From: Carettochelys insculpta
Taxonomy: Eukaryota; Chordata; Testudines; Carettochelyidae
Length of the DNA stretch: 64,000 bases
Assembly: GCF_033958435.1 (NCBI RefSeq)
Contig: NC_134138.1
Location: forward strand, 5,096,001 to 5,160,000
Direction of reading: 5' to 3'
Shown here: positions 1-10,620 of the stretch, in pieces
Layout: each line of letters begins with the position of its first letter
Position numbering within the stretch: the stretch's first letter is position 1
Program-made: the position numbers and the translations under genes
The notes under the pieces: generated by a model
What the model was told of the DNA's origin: nothing
The model's input: only the letters and a program-made list of their open reading frames with translations
Databases searched by the model: none

Positions 1-680
1 GGACAAACAGGCAGCGTTCCTGTCCTTTGTTCACATGTAAGTCTTCTGCCAGAAGGAGTCGGCAGCAAGCAGGGCCGGGTTCAACATCTAGGGGCTCCTT
101 TTCACCCATCTCACACAGAACTGGCTCCAGCCCACACCCAGTAGCCTGGGAAATGTGCACCCCCGGGCGCCTCGGAGAGGCGATGCTTCCCCACTCGCAC
201 GCACAGAGTCTGAGTGTAGAAAAGAAACTTTTAATGAAAGAGGCAGAGAAATCACATGGCAATAGCTTGGGAAAATCCCACACCCAGAGTTCATAACCAA
301 CCCTCAAGTAAGTGTCCCAGCTCAGATGGATTGAGCAGTGTCCTTTGCCTCTCAGGCTCACCAGTCCAGTACTGTAAGGATCCAATCCACACACCCAAAC
401 TTTCTCTGCGCCCCACCTCAAATGCCCCACTTACAACTCTGTCCAGTCTGTGCAGACCCTGACACATCACCCTGATGCACCCCTCATTGAGCCTGAGGCA
501 AGGCCAGACAACCTCTCATTGGTCCAGTGTCCTGCTTGCCCCCCCACTGGCCGTTTGTCCCCTCTATTGTGGCTGGAGGCAAAACCAGCTCTCCATGGCT
601 TGAGCCGCCAGTTCTTCTGCTCAGCTCGCAATAGTTTCAGCTTTGGGCCTAACTACAGCACCTACCAAGAAGGAGTCTCA
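1..680. other. Opening segment of block A, no gene recognised
   Basis: This segment has no recognised coding sequence. It is repeated at 55527-56205, and a diverged relative lies at about 13550-13770. Read on the minus strand it has an ATTAAA-type signal near 232 and resembles an LTR tail, but no TG...CA termini or target-site duplication were found. It remains an unclassified dispersed repeat. Confidence 0.4.
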
Positions 681-685
681 CAAAG

Positions 686-1290
686 GCTACGTCTACGCTA
701 GCCCCTTCTTTCTGAAAGGGGTATGGTAATAAGCAAGGTCAGAACGTGCTAATGAGGCACTACCATGAATATGAGGCACCTAATTAGCATAACGGCAGCC
801 ACAGCAGGCCCCGTATGCAGTGCAGATGGGGGCCTTCGCAAAGCCCCTTATTCCTATTTGGTTTTAGGGGCTTTTGAAGACTAGGGGGCTGTGGCCGCAC
901 TTGGCCAAAATTTTGAAATGGCCGTGCTAATGGCCAAATCGAAGAATACTAATGAGGTGCTGAAATGAATATTCAACACCTCATTAGCATACTGCCGCCC
1001 GCGGCACTTCAAAGGTGCCCCATTTTGCTTGCGTGTGGGTTGGCTACATGGGGGTCCTTTTCCAAAGGATCCTGCACACTTCAAAATCCCCTTGTTCCTA
1101 TCCACTGATAAGGAGATTTTCCAGTTTGCAAGGGCCTTTCACAAAGGATCCCCATGGAACCAAGCCACAAAGTGCCCTGTCCAACAGCATGCTAATGAGG
1201 CACTGAATATTCATTTCAGCACCTCATTAGTATTCTTCCAGTCAGTTATTAGCAAAGCCATTCCAAAGTACAGCTACACTGCAGGGTTTG
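686..1290. mobile_element. Remnants of foldback DNA transposons (MITE-like)
   Basis: The segment opens with GGCTACGTCTACGCTAGCC, close to the terminal motif of other palindromic elements in the window. It contains several inverted stretches around CTAATGAGGTGCTGAAATGAAT and its complement (about 945-985 and 1190-1235). These look like two nested or adjacent non-autonomous elements. There is no transposase frame. It is repeated at 56211-56815 as part of the segmental duplication. Confidence 0.5.
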
Positions 1291-1393
1291 AAAATCCTGT
1301 CTACAAATTCCATGCCTTCTACAGCACCCCTTTTAAATTGCTAATGTTACCCCCAGGGCAACAATCCACTGCATGCTTACAAGAAAAAACCAG

Positions 1394-1515
1394 CAACAAA
1401 GGGTCCTGTGGCACCTTATAGACTAACAGAAAAGTTTCAAGCACAGAAAGCTCATAATTTAATCTTTTCTGTTAGTCTATAAGATGCCACAGCACCCTTC
1501 CTTGCTGTTACAGAT
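1394..1515. mobile_element. Head-to-head inverted Penelope-type tail
   Basis: Two arms face each other: TCCTGTGGCACCTTATAGAC near 1408 and its near-complement GTCTATAAGATGCCACAG near 1475, with about 30 bases between them. The same arms occur at 50709-50851. The sequence matches the short 3' tails of Penelope-like elements found elsewhere in the window by general character (AATAAA-like spacer, GTTAGTCTATAAGGTGCCAC core). It carries no coding capacity. It is duplicated at 56919-57040. Confidence 0.5.
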
Positions 1516-1527
1516 CCAGACTAAAGC

Positions 1528-2180
1528 CGTGTCTACACGTGCACGCTACTTCGAAGTAGCGCCACTAACTTCGAAATAGCGCCCGTCACGGCTACACGTG
1601 TTGGGCGCTATTTCGATGTTAACATCGACGTTAGGCGGCGAGACGTCGAAGCCGCTAACCCCATGAGGGGATAGGAATAGCGCCCTACTTCGACGTTCAA
1701 CGTCGAAGTAGGGACCGTGTAGTCGTTGCGCGTCCCGCAACATCGAAATTGCGGGGTCCGCCATGGCGGCCATCAGCTGAGGGGTTGAGAGACGCTCTCT
1801 CTCCAGCCCCTGTGGGGCTCTATGGTCACTGTGTGCAGCAGCCCTTAGCCCAGGGCTTCTGGCTGCTGCTGCTGCAGCTGGGGATCCATGCTGCATGCAC
1901 AGGGTCTGCAACCAGTTGTCGGCTCTGTGGATCTTGTGTTGTGTAGTGCAAGTGTGTCTGGGAGGGGCCCTTTAAGGGAGCGGCTTGCTGTTGAGTCCGC
2001 CCTGTGACCCTGTCTATAGCTGTTCCTGGCACCCTTCTTTCAATGTGTGCTACTGTGGCATATGGACCTTCCCTTGCAGCACCTATTTCCATGTGGTGCT
2101 GTGCAACGTCGATGTTGAACGTCGACGTTGCCAGCCCTGGAAGACCTGTTTCAAATGTAGCGTTCACGTGTAGATGTAGC
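1528..2180 (-). mobile_element. Non-autonomous DNA transposon copy (TACACG palindromic family)
   Basis: One arm begins GCCGTGTCTACACGTGCACG and is followed by self-complementary blocks such as CTACTTCGAAGTAG. A GC-rich interior of about 370 bases follows, and then a second arm ending ACGTGTAGATGTAGCC. The same organisation occurs in three abutting copies at 14230-16050 and in the duplicate at 57053-57706. The interior holds a 121-codon open frame on the minus strand (1546-1911) with no recognised domain. The transposase source is unknown. Confidence is high for the repeat and low for the superfamily. Confidence 0.65.
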
Positions 2181-2480
2181 CTAACTCAGCCACCCCTCCC
2201 ATAATAAAAACCCAAAAGCTTGTTCTATCTTTTCCCCTCTTCATAAAAAAAAAGTTACTGAAAGCTTACTACATCAAACACACAAACTTTCACCAACAAC
2301 CCAAAAACACCCCCAACCCCCTTTCCAAAAAAATATACCACCACCCACACCCACCACACACTTGCATTTTGGAAAACCTTAACTCGCCTGATGAAAGAAT
2401 CCCTGTGCAACCCATACCTTCCCAAGTCACGGTGACTACCCTCTATTGCACAAACACTTCAAGCATGGGTGAGAACCCAC
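2181..2480. other. A/C-rich spacer
   Basis: This is an A- and C-rich low-complexity stretch between two repeat remnants. No gene is seen. It is repeated at 57707-58010. Confidence 0.4.
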
Positions 2481-2600
2481 ATTTTTTAGACTGGGTGATA
2501 TGGTATGAAGAAGGGCATCTGCCCCACAAAAGCTCACCTATTAAAGTATTTTGCTGATTTTTAAAGTGCTACTTGACTGCTTTTTGTTTTGGGTGATAGC
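2480..2600 (+). mobile_element. Penelope-like 3' tail fragment
   Basis: The fragment has the order GAAGAAGGGC, a short stem-loop (GGGCATCTGCCC), AAAGCTCACCTATTAAAG, then TTTTAAAGTGCTACTTGACTG and TTTTTGTTTTG. The same order is seen in the better preserved tails at 10014-10110 and 11633-11740. It is a diverged 3' end of a Penelope-like retroelement, non-coding, and duplicated at 58010-58129. Confidence 0.55.
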
Positions 2601-2786
2601 ATAACTTGTGACTTTACAAGAACATGCTCATGACAAGAGATGAAACCTCACAGCTTCACCTGCTCCCATCAGACTCTGTTGAGAGGGTATTACATATGCA
2701 TCTATTTAGATTTTCATGCAAATGAGATCTGAAACACACACGGCCTAAAGCCTTTCCCAGTCCTGAGCTCCTGCTGGCACATTCCT

Positions 2787-3090
2787 TACACACACATATC
2801 AACAAGTCCACCCCCAAACTCTGTCCCAGGCTGAGGAAGACGCCTATAAGCTAAAACGTCTGTTGCCAAGCCACATACGGTAGACCCCCGAGATACACAC
2901 CCTCAAAGTGTGTGAATCTTTGGTTGCCATGACCTGGAGTGTTAAGGAATTGATAGCTGCCTCCAGGCTGCCTCCCCAGGAAAGCAGCAGGACAATGGCG
3001 TACTCCAGTTAACAGTAGTATACCATTGTCCTGCTTCTCTGATTTACAACAGAATACATCAAAACATAAAAGCGGCCAAGGGCTACATCT
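2787..3090. repeat. Dispersed repeat R (unclassified)
   Basis: It starts ACACACACATATCAACAAG and runs through CTGTCCCAGGCTGAGGAAGA. A second, independent copy begins at 24447, exactly where the Tx1 LINE ends, and a duplicate of this copy lies at 58319. There is no coding content. The family was not identified. Confidence 0.55.
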
Positions 3091-3104
3091 GTGCGTGCCC
3101 AAGC

Positions 3105-3495
3105 TTCTAAATGGTCCTTTGGAAGTTCACTAAAGAAGCGCGGAAATGCCTATTCACCGCTTCATTAGTATGCGCGCGGCAGCGGTGCTTCGAAATTCAC
3201 GCTCGCCGCCGCCGCGCGGCGAGTCCAGACGGGGCTCGTTTGGAAAGGACCCCGCCTACTTCCAAGTCCCCTTATTTCTATGAGCTGATGGGAATAAGGA
3301 GACTTGGAAGTAGGCGGGGTCCTTTTGAAACGAGCCCCGTCTGGACTCGCCGCGTGGCTGCGACGAGCGTCAATTTCAAAGCGCCGCTGCCGCGCGCATA
3401 CTAATGAAGCGCTGAATAGGCATTTCCGCGCTTCGTTAGTGAACTTCAAAACGGCCATTTGCGTGGCAATTTCGAAGCTTGCGGCACGTGCTTTA
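3105..3495. mobile_element. Long foldback element (near-perfect hairpin)
   Basis: Two arms of about 160 bases (3118-3277 and 3295-3455) are nearly perfect reverse complements around a short loop near 3278-3294. For this reason open frames on the two strands have almost the same translation. Related elements lie at 24711-25116, 53045-53186 (half) and 58609-59025. Ends of the GGC(T/C)(A/G)CGTCT...GGCACGTG type suggest a non-autonomous DNA transposon. No target-site duplication is secure. Confidence 0.7.
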
Positions 3496-3679
3496 AAGAC
3501 TACTGAAATAGTTTATTAGATGAGTTTTTGTATGGCAGAACCCTTTTTTCAGACCATAGCCAGGCCAGAAGGGACTCAGTATTTAAAACACAGAGAACCA
3601 AAAACAGCAGGCAAAGAGAACAAATCAGAAAAAGATAATCCAGAAAAGCAAATCAGAGAGAGGAAAACTGGAAAAAGGC

Positions 3680-4445
3680 ACCTGAGATAAATAGGATGAA
3701 ATTCCATGAGGACGAATGCAAAGTACTGCACTTAGGGCATAACAGTTTGTTTCACGCTTACAAAATGGGAGATGCCTACGAAGGAGCACGGCAGAAAGGA
3801 TCTGGGAGTCAGAGTGGGCCACAAGCTGACTATAAGTCAACAGTGTGATAAGAAAACCCTGGCACGTCATTCTGGGGTGCGTTCATCGGAGCACGCAAGA
3901 CCCGAGAAGTCATTCTTCTGCTCTACTCTGTGAAGCTTAGGTCTCAGCTGGACTATTGTCTCCAGTTCTGAGCCTCACATTTCAGGAAAGATGTGGACGC
4001 TTTGGAGAAGGTCCAGAGAAGAGCAAGGCAAATGGAGAAAGTGCGAGAGAACATGGCCTGTGAGGGAGGATTGAAAGCACTGGGGTTGTTTAAGTTAGAA
4101 AAGAGAAGACTTGGGGAAGGGGGGACAATTGGAACTTTCAAGTACCTGAAAGGTTGTTACCAGGAGATACATTATTCTCCTTAACCTCTGAGGCTAGAAC
4201 AAGAGGCAATGGGCTTAAACTGCAGCAAGGGAGGTGTAGGCTGGACGTGAGGAAAAACCTCCCAACCCTCAGGTTGGGCAAACACTGGAATTAATTGCCT
4301 GGGGAGGCTGTGGAATCTCCACTGCTGGAGGTTTTTCAGGGCAGACAAACCCTGGCCTGGGAGAGTCATAAATGCAGAGGACTGGACTTGTTGACCTCTC
4401 ATACTCTCTCGACGTCCCTTCCACTGCCATGATTCTGTGGGCTTC
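3680..4445 (+). mobile_element. Old CR1-type LINE 3' fragment
   Basis: The nucleotide text follows the 3' end of CR1 ORF2. It includes the block before the RT C-terminus (GATGAAATTCCATGAGGACG), the CTCTACTCTGTGAAGC stretch, GGTCCAGAGAAGAGCAA, and the GGCTTAAACTGCAGCAAGGGAGG block. It is heavily mutated, with stops and frameshifts, and is clearly older than the other CR1 copies here. It is duplicated at 59212-60005. Confidence 0.65.
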
Positions 4446-7400
4446 TGTTGGGCTGTTCCCCGAGCCACATGGGGGGTATAATGTGGGCTTACGCACCAGA
4501 GGGAGGTGTGCTCTTGGGATGCTGGGCAAGGCCTCAGCTGCAGCCTTCCTGTGCAGCCCTCATCACAGAAGTCTGTAAATAACGTGGTAGGTGTGTCCTC
4601 CACCTCTATGAGAAGCCTTGGTAGGCTGGTGTCTGGTTGCAGCAGGACTGTGTTGAGGGAGCCCTGGCTGGTAGGTCACGGGCTCACTGGTATCCTGGGG
4701 GAACCTGTCATACCAATTTCAAGTGCAATGACAGCCTGGTGGAGGGGTCAGTGCAGGCAAGGTCGCCGTAGGGGTGTCTTCCGGCTGTGAATCTGTGACT
4801 CCCCTATGTCAGGTACATCCTCCCTAGGTCCTGGGGAACACTGGCCTGCCTGCATCACCTTCCCTGCGTATAACATTTGCAGCTGGCTCACGAGTCCTGG
4901 TGTTCCCGGTCCAGGGCTCCAGCCAGGCACCTGCTGTGACAACAAGGGAGTTTGGCAGGCTTCTCCCAGCTTCCTCTGCAGCCCCTGAGATCTGCCCCAG
5001 CTGGACACAGGGCTCCTGGGGAGCAGGACTGCCTGGCTGGTAGGCCTCGTCCACACGCTCAGGGTCTAACTCGGGAGGCTGAGTGTCCCCAAACAGCCAG
5101 GCAAGGCCCCGCTGGGGACCAAGGTCCCTTGGTGAGAGGGAGGCACTTTCGAGCCACCTGGAGCTTGTCTTCAGGTCTGGGCAAGGTGCTCGGAGAGTCC
5201 CGGGTTGAGTCTGCACCCGTTTGCTTGCTCTGGAGTGACACAGCTACAACCTTCACCCCCGTGCAGGCAGACGAACCCCTCCCTCTGACACAGTGAGCAC
5301 CTCTCTGGGAAGCGGATTAACTACGCTGGCGGGAGACCGTCTCCCTGTTCGCACAGAGCAGCCACATCTGTGCGGACGCAGTGCCTGAAGCGTAGCTGGG
5401 CCCGTGGCTAACGACCCGGTGGAACAGATCGTTGAGCCCAAGGAGTTGATGTGCGTTCCAAGGGAAGCGACCCGTGGACAGCTCTGCAGTCCTGAGGGGA
5501 AGGCAAAGCCAGAGGAGGCCTGTTCTCTGCCCTGGACAAGCCCAGCTATTAACCCTCCAGCTAAGAGTTACTTGGCCCCCTCAAGAGATAACCCCCAGCA
5601 CTACTAAGAACAAGACACTGCCCCAGCCCATGTGACAGCCCAGAGCTGGACTTGCTCAGTCTTTGACAGGCCCATGAGCCTGCGCTCAGCCTTGGGTCGT
5701 TGCGCTGGAGGGGCTGGGCACACATGGGCCCACCTGAGCCTGAGGGGCCAGGCCAGACAGGTGACTGCTGCCAGCCCCTCTGCCCCAGGCACCGCTGGTC
5801 GCCTTGCCTACTATTCTGCATGGCTGAGCCAGCGCAACTCCCGGCCCAGGGCAGTGCACGGCGCCGGCAGTGTAATCCTGCACTGCACAGGCTGCACCCC
5901 AGCCCCTCACTCCTGGGACTCCTGGCTCCCTCCCGACTGTTGATTGCAGCGATTCCCATCTGCATGTCAGTGACGGAGCTTTGCACAGTTTGCACCTCAG
6001 GCTCCTGCCCCCAGCCCCTGGGGCAGAACCCGGTGCTGGCTGCCTCTCTTTGGGCTGCCCTCCCCTATGGCCACCCACCCCTGCCGACAGGAGGCAGAGC
6101 CAGAACCAAACCCCGCTGGCAGCGGCTCGTGCTCCCAGGCTGCTCTGCAGTGCATCCTCCTCCCCTGGGGCTGGGGCTGGGACGCGACACCAGCGCACCT
6201 TCAGGACACTTCCTGCATCCCAGCTCCCGCTCAGCCCAGCCGCTCTCTCACGTCCAGCCAGAGATGCCTGACCTGGCCACACACACTTCCTCTCTTCACC
6301 TGGGGGGGCGAAAGGACTGTGTCGGGGGCATGGGGCTAAGCGCCATACTGCCTGACAGGGCCAGCCATGCTGGGAGGGGCCCATCACCCTGGCATCTGGG
6401 CTGCCAGAGGCAGCGCTGGTAATACTGCCCCTGCTCATTCCGCACCTGTGCACAGGAGATGGGCCCGTCACCTGCAGCGGCACAAGGTGCCTGCCTGGCT
6501 GGGCTGGCTGACAGCTCACCGCAGATTGGCCCGTGTGCGTCGCCGCGGCGGGAGATGCACATCCCCCGAGGGAGTCCTGGGCATGCTCTGCCCCGGCGCT
6601 GCCTCCCCGGGAAATGAGATCCTTCCTCCTGCTCTGCAAGGTGCCTCCAAGCAGCAAGACGGCCTGTGGGAGCCCTGGGCTCCACGGCAGGTCGGGGTTT
6701 CCTGCTCCCCACAAACCCACAAAAGACCCGGGGCCTGGAGGGTGCCCACCCCCGTGCTCTGCCCACTGCTACTGAGAGCAACGGGAGCCCACAGCCTCCT
6801 CCAAACACAAGGTTCCCTGCCTGCCCAGCTCACCCTGCCGGTGCCACCTGCCTGGCTGCCATTTGCCCACTGTCATCAGCCACTGTTAGGAAATGAGCTG
6901 ACATCTGCACTCTCCCTTGGGACCGAACGGAGGCTCATAAACCCGGCTGGGAGCTGACTCTTGGCCTGGCGCACTCGCTGCTCTTCCAGCGTGGCAATGG
7001 AGGTGGCTGCCCTGCCCTGCCCTGCCCTGCGAGCTGATCTCAGGCACCCAGACCCAGAAGAAGCAGGACTCGGCTACACAGAGACTGGGAAAGGGAAGGG
7101 GATGGGGTCTGCTCACGGTGGAACTGGGAGATGGTCCAGACGGAATTAGCCTCTGCAGCAGGGCATCCGCCCCAGCCTCCAGGAGCCAGGAGGGTACAGT
7201 TACGTGGGGCCTCATCAGCACTGCCTGGATAGGCACTACGGGGCAAGCTGGAATTCCCCCCTGGTTACTCCAGACCAGGGCTGCAGGTTCTGGAGCGAGC
7301 ACCTCTGGTTTCCAGGGAATTTTGGCCAATTTGTTACCCAGGCCAGCGATCTCAGAACACGGCCCCCACAAATCACCTGGCTGGGCTTAGCCCAGCAGGG

Positions 7401-8744
7401 GAAGCAAAGCCCTGAGACTGGGGCATCCGGGAGTCAAACTGAGATCCGGCCATGAACATGGGGCTAACCACAGCCGCAGCTCCAGCCTCACCTACAGGGC
7501 TATTGGTCCAAGTGGACAACAGGGCTAATGCTCCAAGTGGACAGCTGCAACAGGCCAGGCCCTGCAAGGTCCATGATACACACCAGCTGGAACACGGAAT
7601 GCGCACACCCATCGCAGGGCCCGTGAAATACCCCTACCGCACCTCAGGGCCCCGCTATGCTACTCCCCCAGCCCACGACTTTTCACCCCAAGGGCCCATT
7701 GCGTCACTCCTGAACTCCAGCTCGGCCACCAAGCCCGAACCGTGCTAGCCCGACAGCCCACCGAGCCCCTGCAGGAGTGACCCAGAGCCACCGCTAGCAG
7801 CATAATGGCCGGGAGGTTCTGGGCACGGCTGGAGAAATCACTCCAGGGCTCCTTTGCTTAAAGTGCAGGCCCCTCACAGCCCCAGGCCGGGATCTCCTTC
7901 TCGCCAGTTTGCCCCACTCCCCAGCGTGCTCCATGAGGCGTGTGTCTCTGTCTGGGCCAGCTGCAGTACTGTCAGTTGGCTACTGTACAGCCCTGGTGCC
8001 CTGATCCTGTTTGCTGCCCTGCATGCTGCAGTGACGTGGATGGTCGCCCCACGGCGCGAGACGGAGAGCCAGAGGGTTAGAGATAGGCCATGCTGTCATG
8101 TGGCTGAACTTTTGTGTGGGGTCTGGAAGCTATTTGAATGCCCAGGGTGGCTATTGGCCCCAAATGTTGTTCCTGGGGCGAGGGGAGGGGGTAGGTGAGG
8201 TGTCGAATGAAAGCTGCTGATGCCCTGAAGCTACGTGTGCTACTTGTGTGTCTGTAGCATGGACGTAGGCAGAGTTATAGATGTTTAGCTCTGCAGCTGT
8301 GTGAGAAATGCTTCAGTGCTGAGCTTCACAGAGGGAGGTGGGGCTCCACCCAGCCAGGACAATAGACTGAGCAGAGGCCCAGACGGCCAACGCTCACTTT
8401 GTGACGGTGGGTTTCCTGCTGGGCCTGCAACGAATGGGAACTCGGCACAGTGACCCACCGGCTCAGGTGGTGGGCCAAGGCCCATGGAGCAGAATGGAAT
8501 TGTCCCTCCGCATATGAAAAGCTGTAAGATGGGCCCTGGCAGGGACTTTCTTGGTTCTTCAGTCTTCAGCAGTTAAGCCTGTCTGGACTGGGGGCCTATC
8601 CCTCAGCAGGATGATGTGGATTTAGCAGTGTCCATATTGGATCTTTTGTCTTGTGGTCTCCAAAGGGCCATGTTCTAGCATATGGACTCCAGCAGGCCGG
8701 ACCTACGGTGCTCCAATCACTGCATCTATGTAACATGAAATCAA
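4446..8744. other. GC-rich sequence without recognised genes
   Basis: About 4.3 kb shared with 60006-64000. It is GC-rich and free of stops for long distances on the minus strand: an open frame at 5686-6720 here corresponds to 61124-62473 in the other copy. No conserved domain, splice structure or known protein was recognised, so these frames are treated as composition effects. A short CCCTG pentamer run lies near 7011-7031 and 62573-62596. Confidence 0.45.
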
Positions 8745-9258
8745 CTTTCAGAGACTTTCAAGAATCTGCAAATAACAACGCTGGCTGCGTCAGAAGTTAT
8801 GACTGACACGTAAAGTTTTGCTTTAACAATTCTTCTCTCTAACCCTGTTCTTTCTTTTTTGTTAATAAATCTTTCGATATTCGATCTAAAGACTTGCTGA
8901 GTGTGTTGTTTTGGGTAAGATCCAAGTATATATTGACCAGGGGCTGGGGCTGGAGCTGGGGCTGGGCCCTTTGGGAACTGAAAAAATCTGTGTGGAGTTT
9001 GGTGAAATAGGCTTAAGAGCCTCTCACCTTAATTTGGGGGTTGTTGGTCTGGGCTGGTAGAGCAGCTGGGAAGTCTGGGGGTTTGCTGGTGTGGCTCTGG
9101 CTGGCCAGTGGATTTGGCAGAGGTGCAGTGGTGGCTGGTTGGATTTGCCTTAGTGAGAAGGAAATCCCAGCCTGAGGCTGTAAGCAGCCTGGATTTTAAG
9201 CAAAGTTGCCCTGGATTGAGTTCTCTAGCTGTGCCCAGAAACCCCGTCCTATTACACC
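8745..9258 (+). repeat. LTR-like dispersed repeat, forward copy
   Basis: It is shared in inverted orientation with 50205-50700. Both copies hold the block TTTAACAATTCTTCTCTCTA, an AATAAATCTTT signal near 8863, GTGTGTTGTTTTGGGTAAGA and a long G-rich tail ending near CCCAGAAACCCCGTCCTA. A polyadenylation-like signal followed by a conserved tail suggests an LTR or a retrotransposon 3' end. Termini and target duplications were not resolved. Confidence 0.5.
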
Positions 9259-9649
9259 TGCCAACACACTCTGGTCCTTTCCCTTGCAGGGATTTGCTTT
9301 CCAAGCATGGGATGGCTGGTGGGAGCCTTTCTGGGCCAGTGGCAAACACCAGCTGCTTCTAAGAAAGGTCCCACTTGACCCTAATCAGGTACTTGGCTGC
9401 CAAAGTCTGGAAGTGAGAAATTCCCTCCTGACCCCCGCACTGGCAGAACATTGAGGGGCGGCAGCTGAGTAACCTTCATCACACTCAGAAGCAAAAAGCC
9501 TGTAATCTACAGACAGACCCAGTAGCCTAATGGAGGATTGCAGAGTTGTGGATTCAAGTCCTACCTGTGTTGACTGTGTTGCATTTTCTGCTGGGAAAGG
9601 GAGCCACTCCTGGGACCACAGCAGTGTCACAGCCACTCCCAAAGACGCT
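9259..9649. other. Spacer without recognised gene
   Basis: No open frame of note. A stretch at 9520-9560 resembles the internal promoter boxes of a tRNA (TAGCCTAATGGA, then GGATTCAAGTCC) but does not form a convincing cloverleaf by eye. It may be a SINE head or chance. Confidence 0.3.
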
Positions 9650-9684
9650 CTCGTCCCCTATGATTCCTCCTGTACTTACGAAAC

Positions 9685-9882
9685 ATGGATGACGTCTTTA
9701 TGATTTGGATCCCTGGTGTAGAGACTCTAGGAGAATTCCACAGAGACTCTAACAATCTGCACCCCACCATCAACTTATGCCTTGACCACTCCACACAAGA
9801 GATCCATTTCCTGGACACTACAGTACAAATCAAGGATGGCCTGATTGGTACCACACTCTACCGGAAACCCACTGATCGCTAG
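9685..9882 (+). pseudogene. Penelope-like reverse transcriptase fragment
   Basis: The frame starts at the catalytic MDD box (residues 1-3 of the open stretch) and continues through FLDTTVQIKDG and TLYRKPTDR, a conserved block downstream of the Penelope RT active site. A TAG at 9880-9882 replaces the expected sense codon. The downstream text to about 10000 still reads as Penelope (FLPVHTTQSIIYSQALRYNR), so the stop is a late mutation. The fingers and N-terminal domains are missing. Confidence 0.75.
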
Positions 9883-10013
9883 ACTTACCTACATGCTTCT
9901 AGCTTCCTTCCTGTACACACAACACAATCCATCATTTATAGTCAAGCCCTGAGATACAATCGCATCTGCTCTGATCCTAGTGACAGAGACCAAAAACTAC
10001 AAGATCTCTACCA

Positions 10014-10110
10014 TTGATCCGACGAAGTGGGTCTGTCCCACGAAAGCTCATCACCGAATAAATCATGTTGGTAGTCTTTAAAGTGCTGCATTTCGGCTGC
10101 TTTGTTTTGT
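10014..10110 (+). mobile_element. 97-bp Penelope tail insertion with 13-bp target duplication
   Basis: The insert is flanked by exact direct repeats AAGATCTCTACCA at 10001-10013 and 10111-10123. Removing the insert and one repeat restores a continuous Penelope reading. The insert is a short 3' tail (stem-loop, GAAAGCTCATCACC, AATAAATC, TTTAAAGTGCTGC, TTGTTTTG) of a related element. It is therefore a severely 5'-truncated retrotransposition product that landed in an older element. Confidence 0.85.
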
Positions 10111-10246
10111 AAGATCTCTACCAAACATTCATAAGCCTGAATTACCCACCAGGTGAAGCTTAAAAAAAAAAAAAAAAAAATAGCAAATCAGCAGGGCTAG
10201 ATGAATACCCGGAAACCAACTACTCCAAGATAGGCCCAAAAAAGCC

Positions 10247-10620
10247 ATGAACAGAACACCACTAGTCACCACCTACAGCCCCCAACTCAAACCACTGCAA
10301 CGAATTATTAAAGACCTACAACCTATCCTTAATCATGATGCCACACTCCAGAAGGCCCTAGGTGACAGGCCTGTTCTCTCCTATAGACAACCTCCCAACT
10401 TTATCAGGCTTCTCACTAGCAACCACAGGCTATACCACCAAAATACTAATCCTGGAACTTTTCCTTGTAACAAGCCCTGTTGCCAGCTTTGCCCACATAT
10501 CTATGCTGGAGATTTCATCCCTGGACCTAACCACATTAAGTACAGGATCATGGGCACATTTTCCTCTTCCTCAGCTAAAATCATATATGCCATCATGTGC
10601 CAACAATGCTCAGTAGGCAT
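10247..10620 (+). pseudogene. Penelope-like linker and start of GIY-YIG region
   Basis: The open frame carries the cysteine-bearing segment CNKPCCQLCPHIYAG, followed by KIIYAIMCQQCSVG, which in related elements leads straight into the GIY-YIG nuclease. The frame is cut at 10620 by insertion of an unrelated LINE fragment on the opposite strand. The nuclease resumes at 11213. It is not functional as it stands. Confidence 0.75.

Larger units (their letters stand above)
1..8432. repeat. Left copy of large segmental duplication (block A1)
   Basis: This block is repeated almost base for base at 55527-64000. Landmarks occur in the same order in both copies: the opening ACATGTAA-rich segment, the palindromic DNA-transposon remnants, the Penelope tails, an old CR1 fragment, and about 4 kb of GC-rich single-copy-looking sequence. 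The offset drifts only from about 55526 to 55568 through small indels. Shared nested insertions show that a composite locus was duplicated, so this is not one transposon family. Both copies are cut by the window edges, so their full length is unknown. No gene was recognised inside. Confidence 0.9.

Noticed and set aside
9514..9575. tRNA-like boxes (TAGCCTAATGGA and GGATTCAAGTCC)
   Set aside because: Acceptor and anticodon stems could not be paired by eye. It could be a SINE head. A tRNAscan-SE run would decide.
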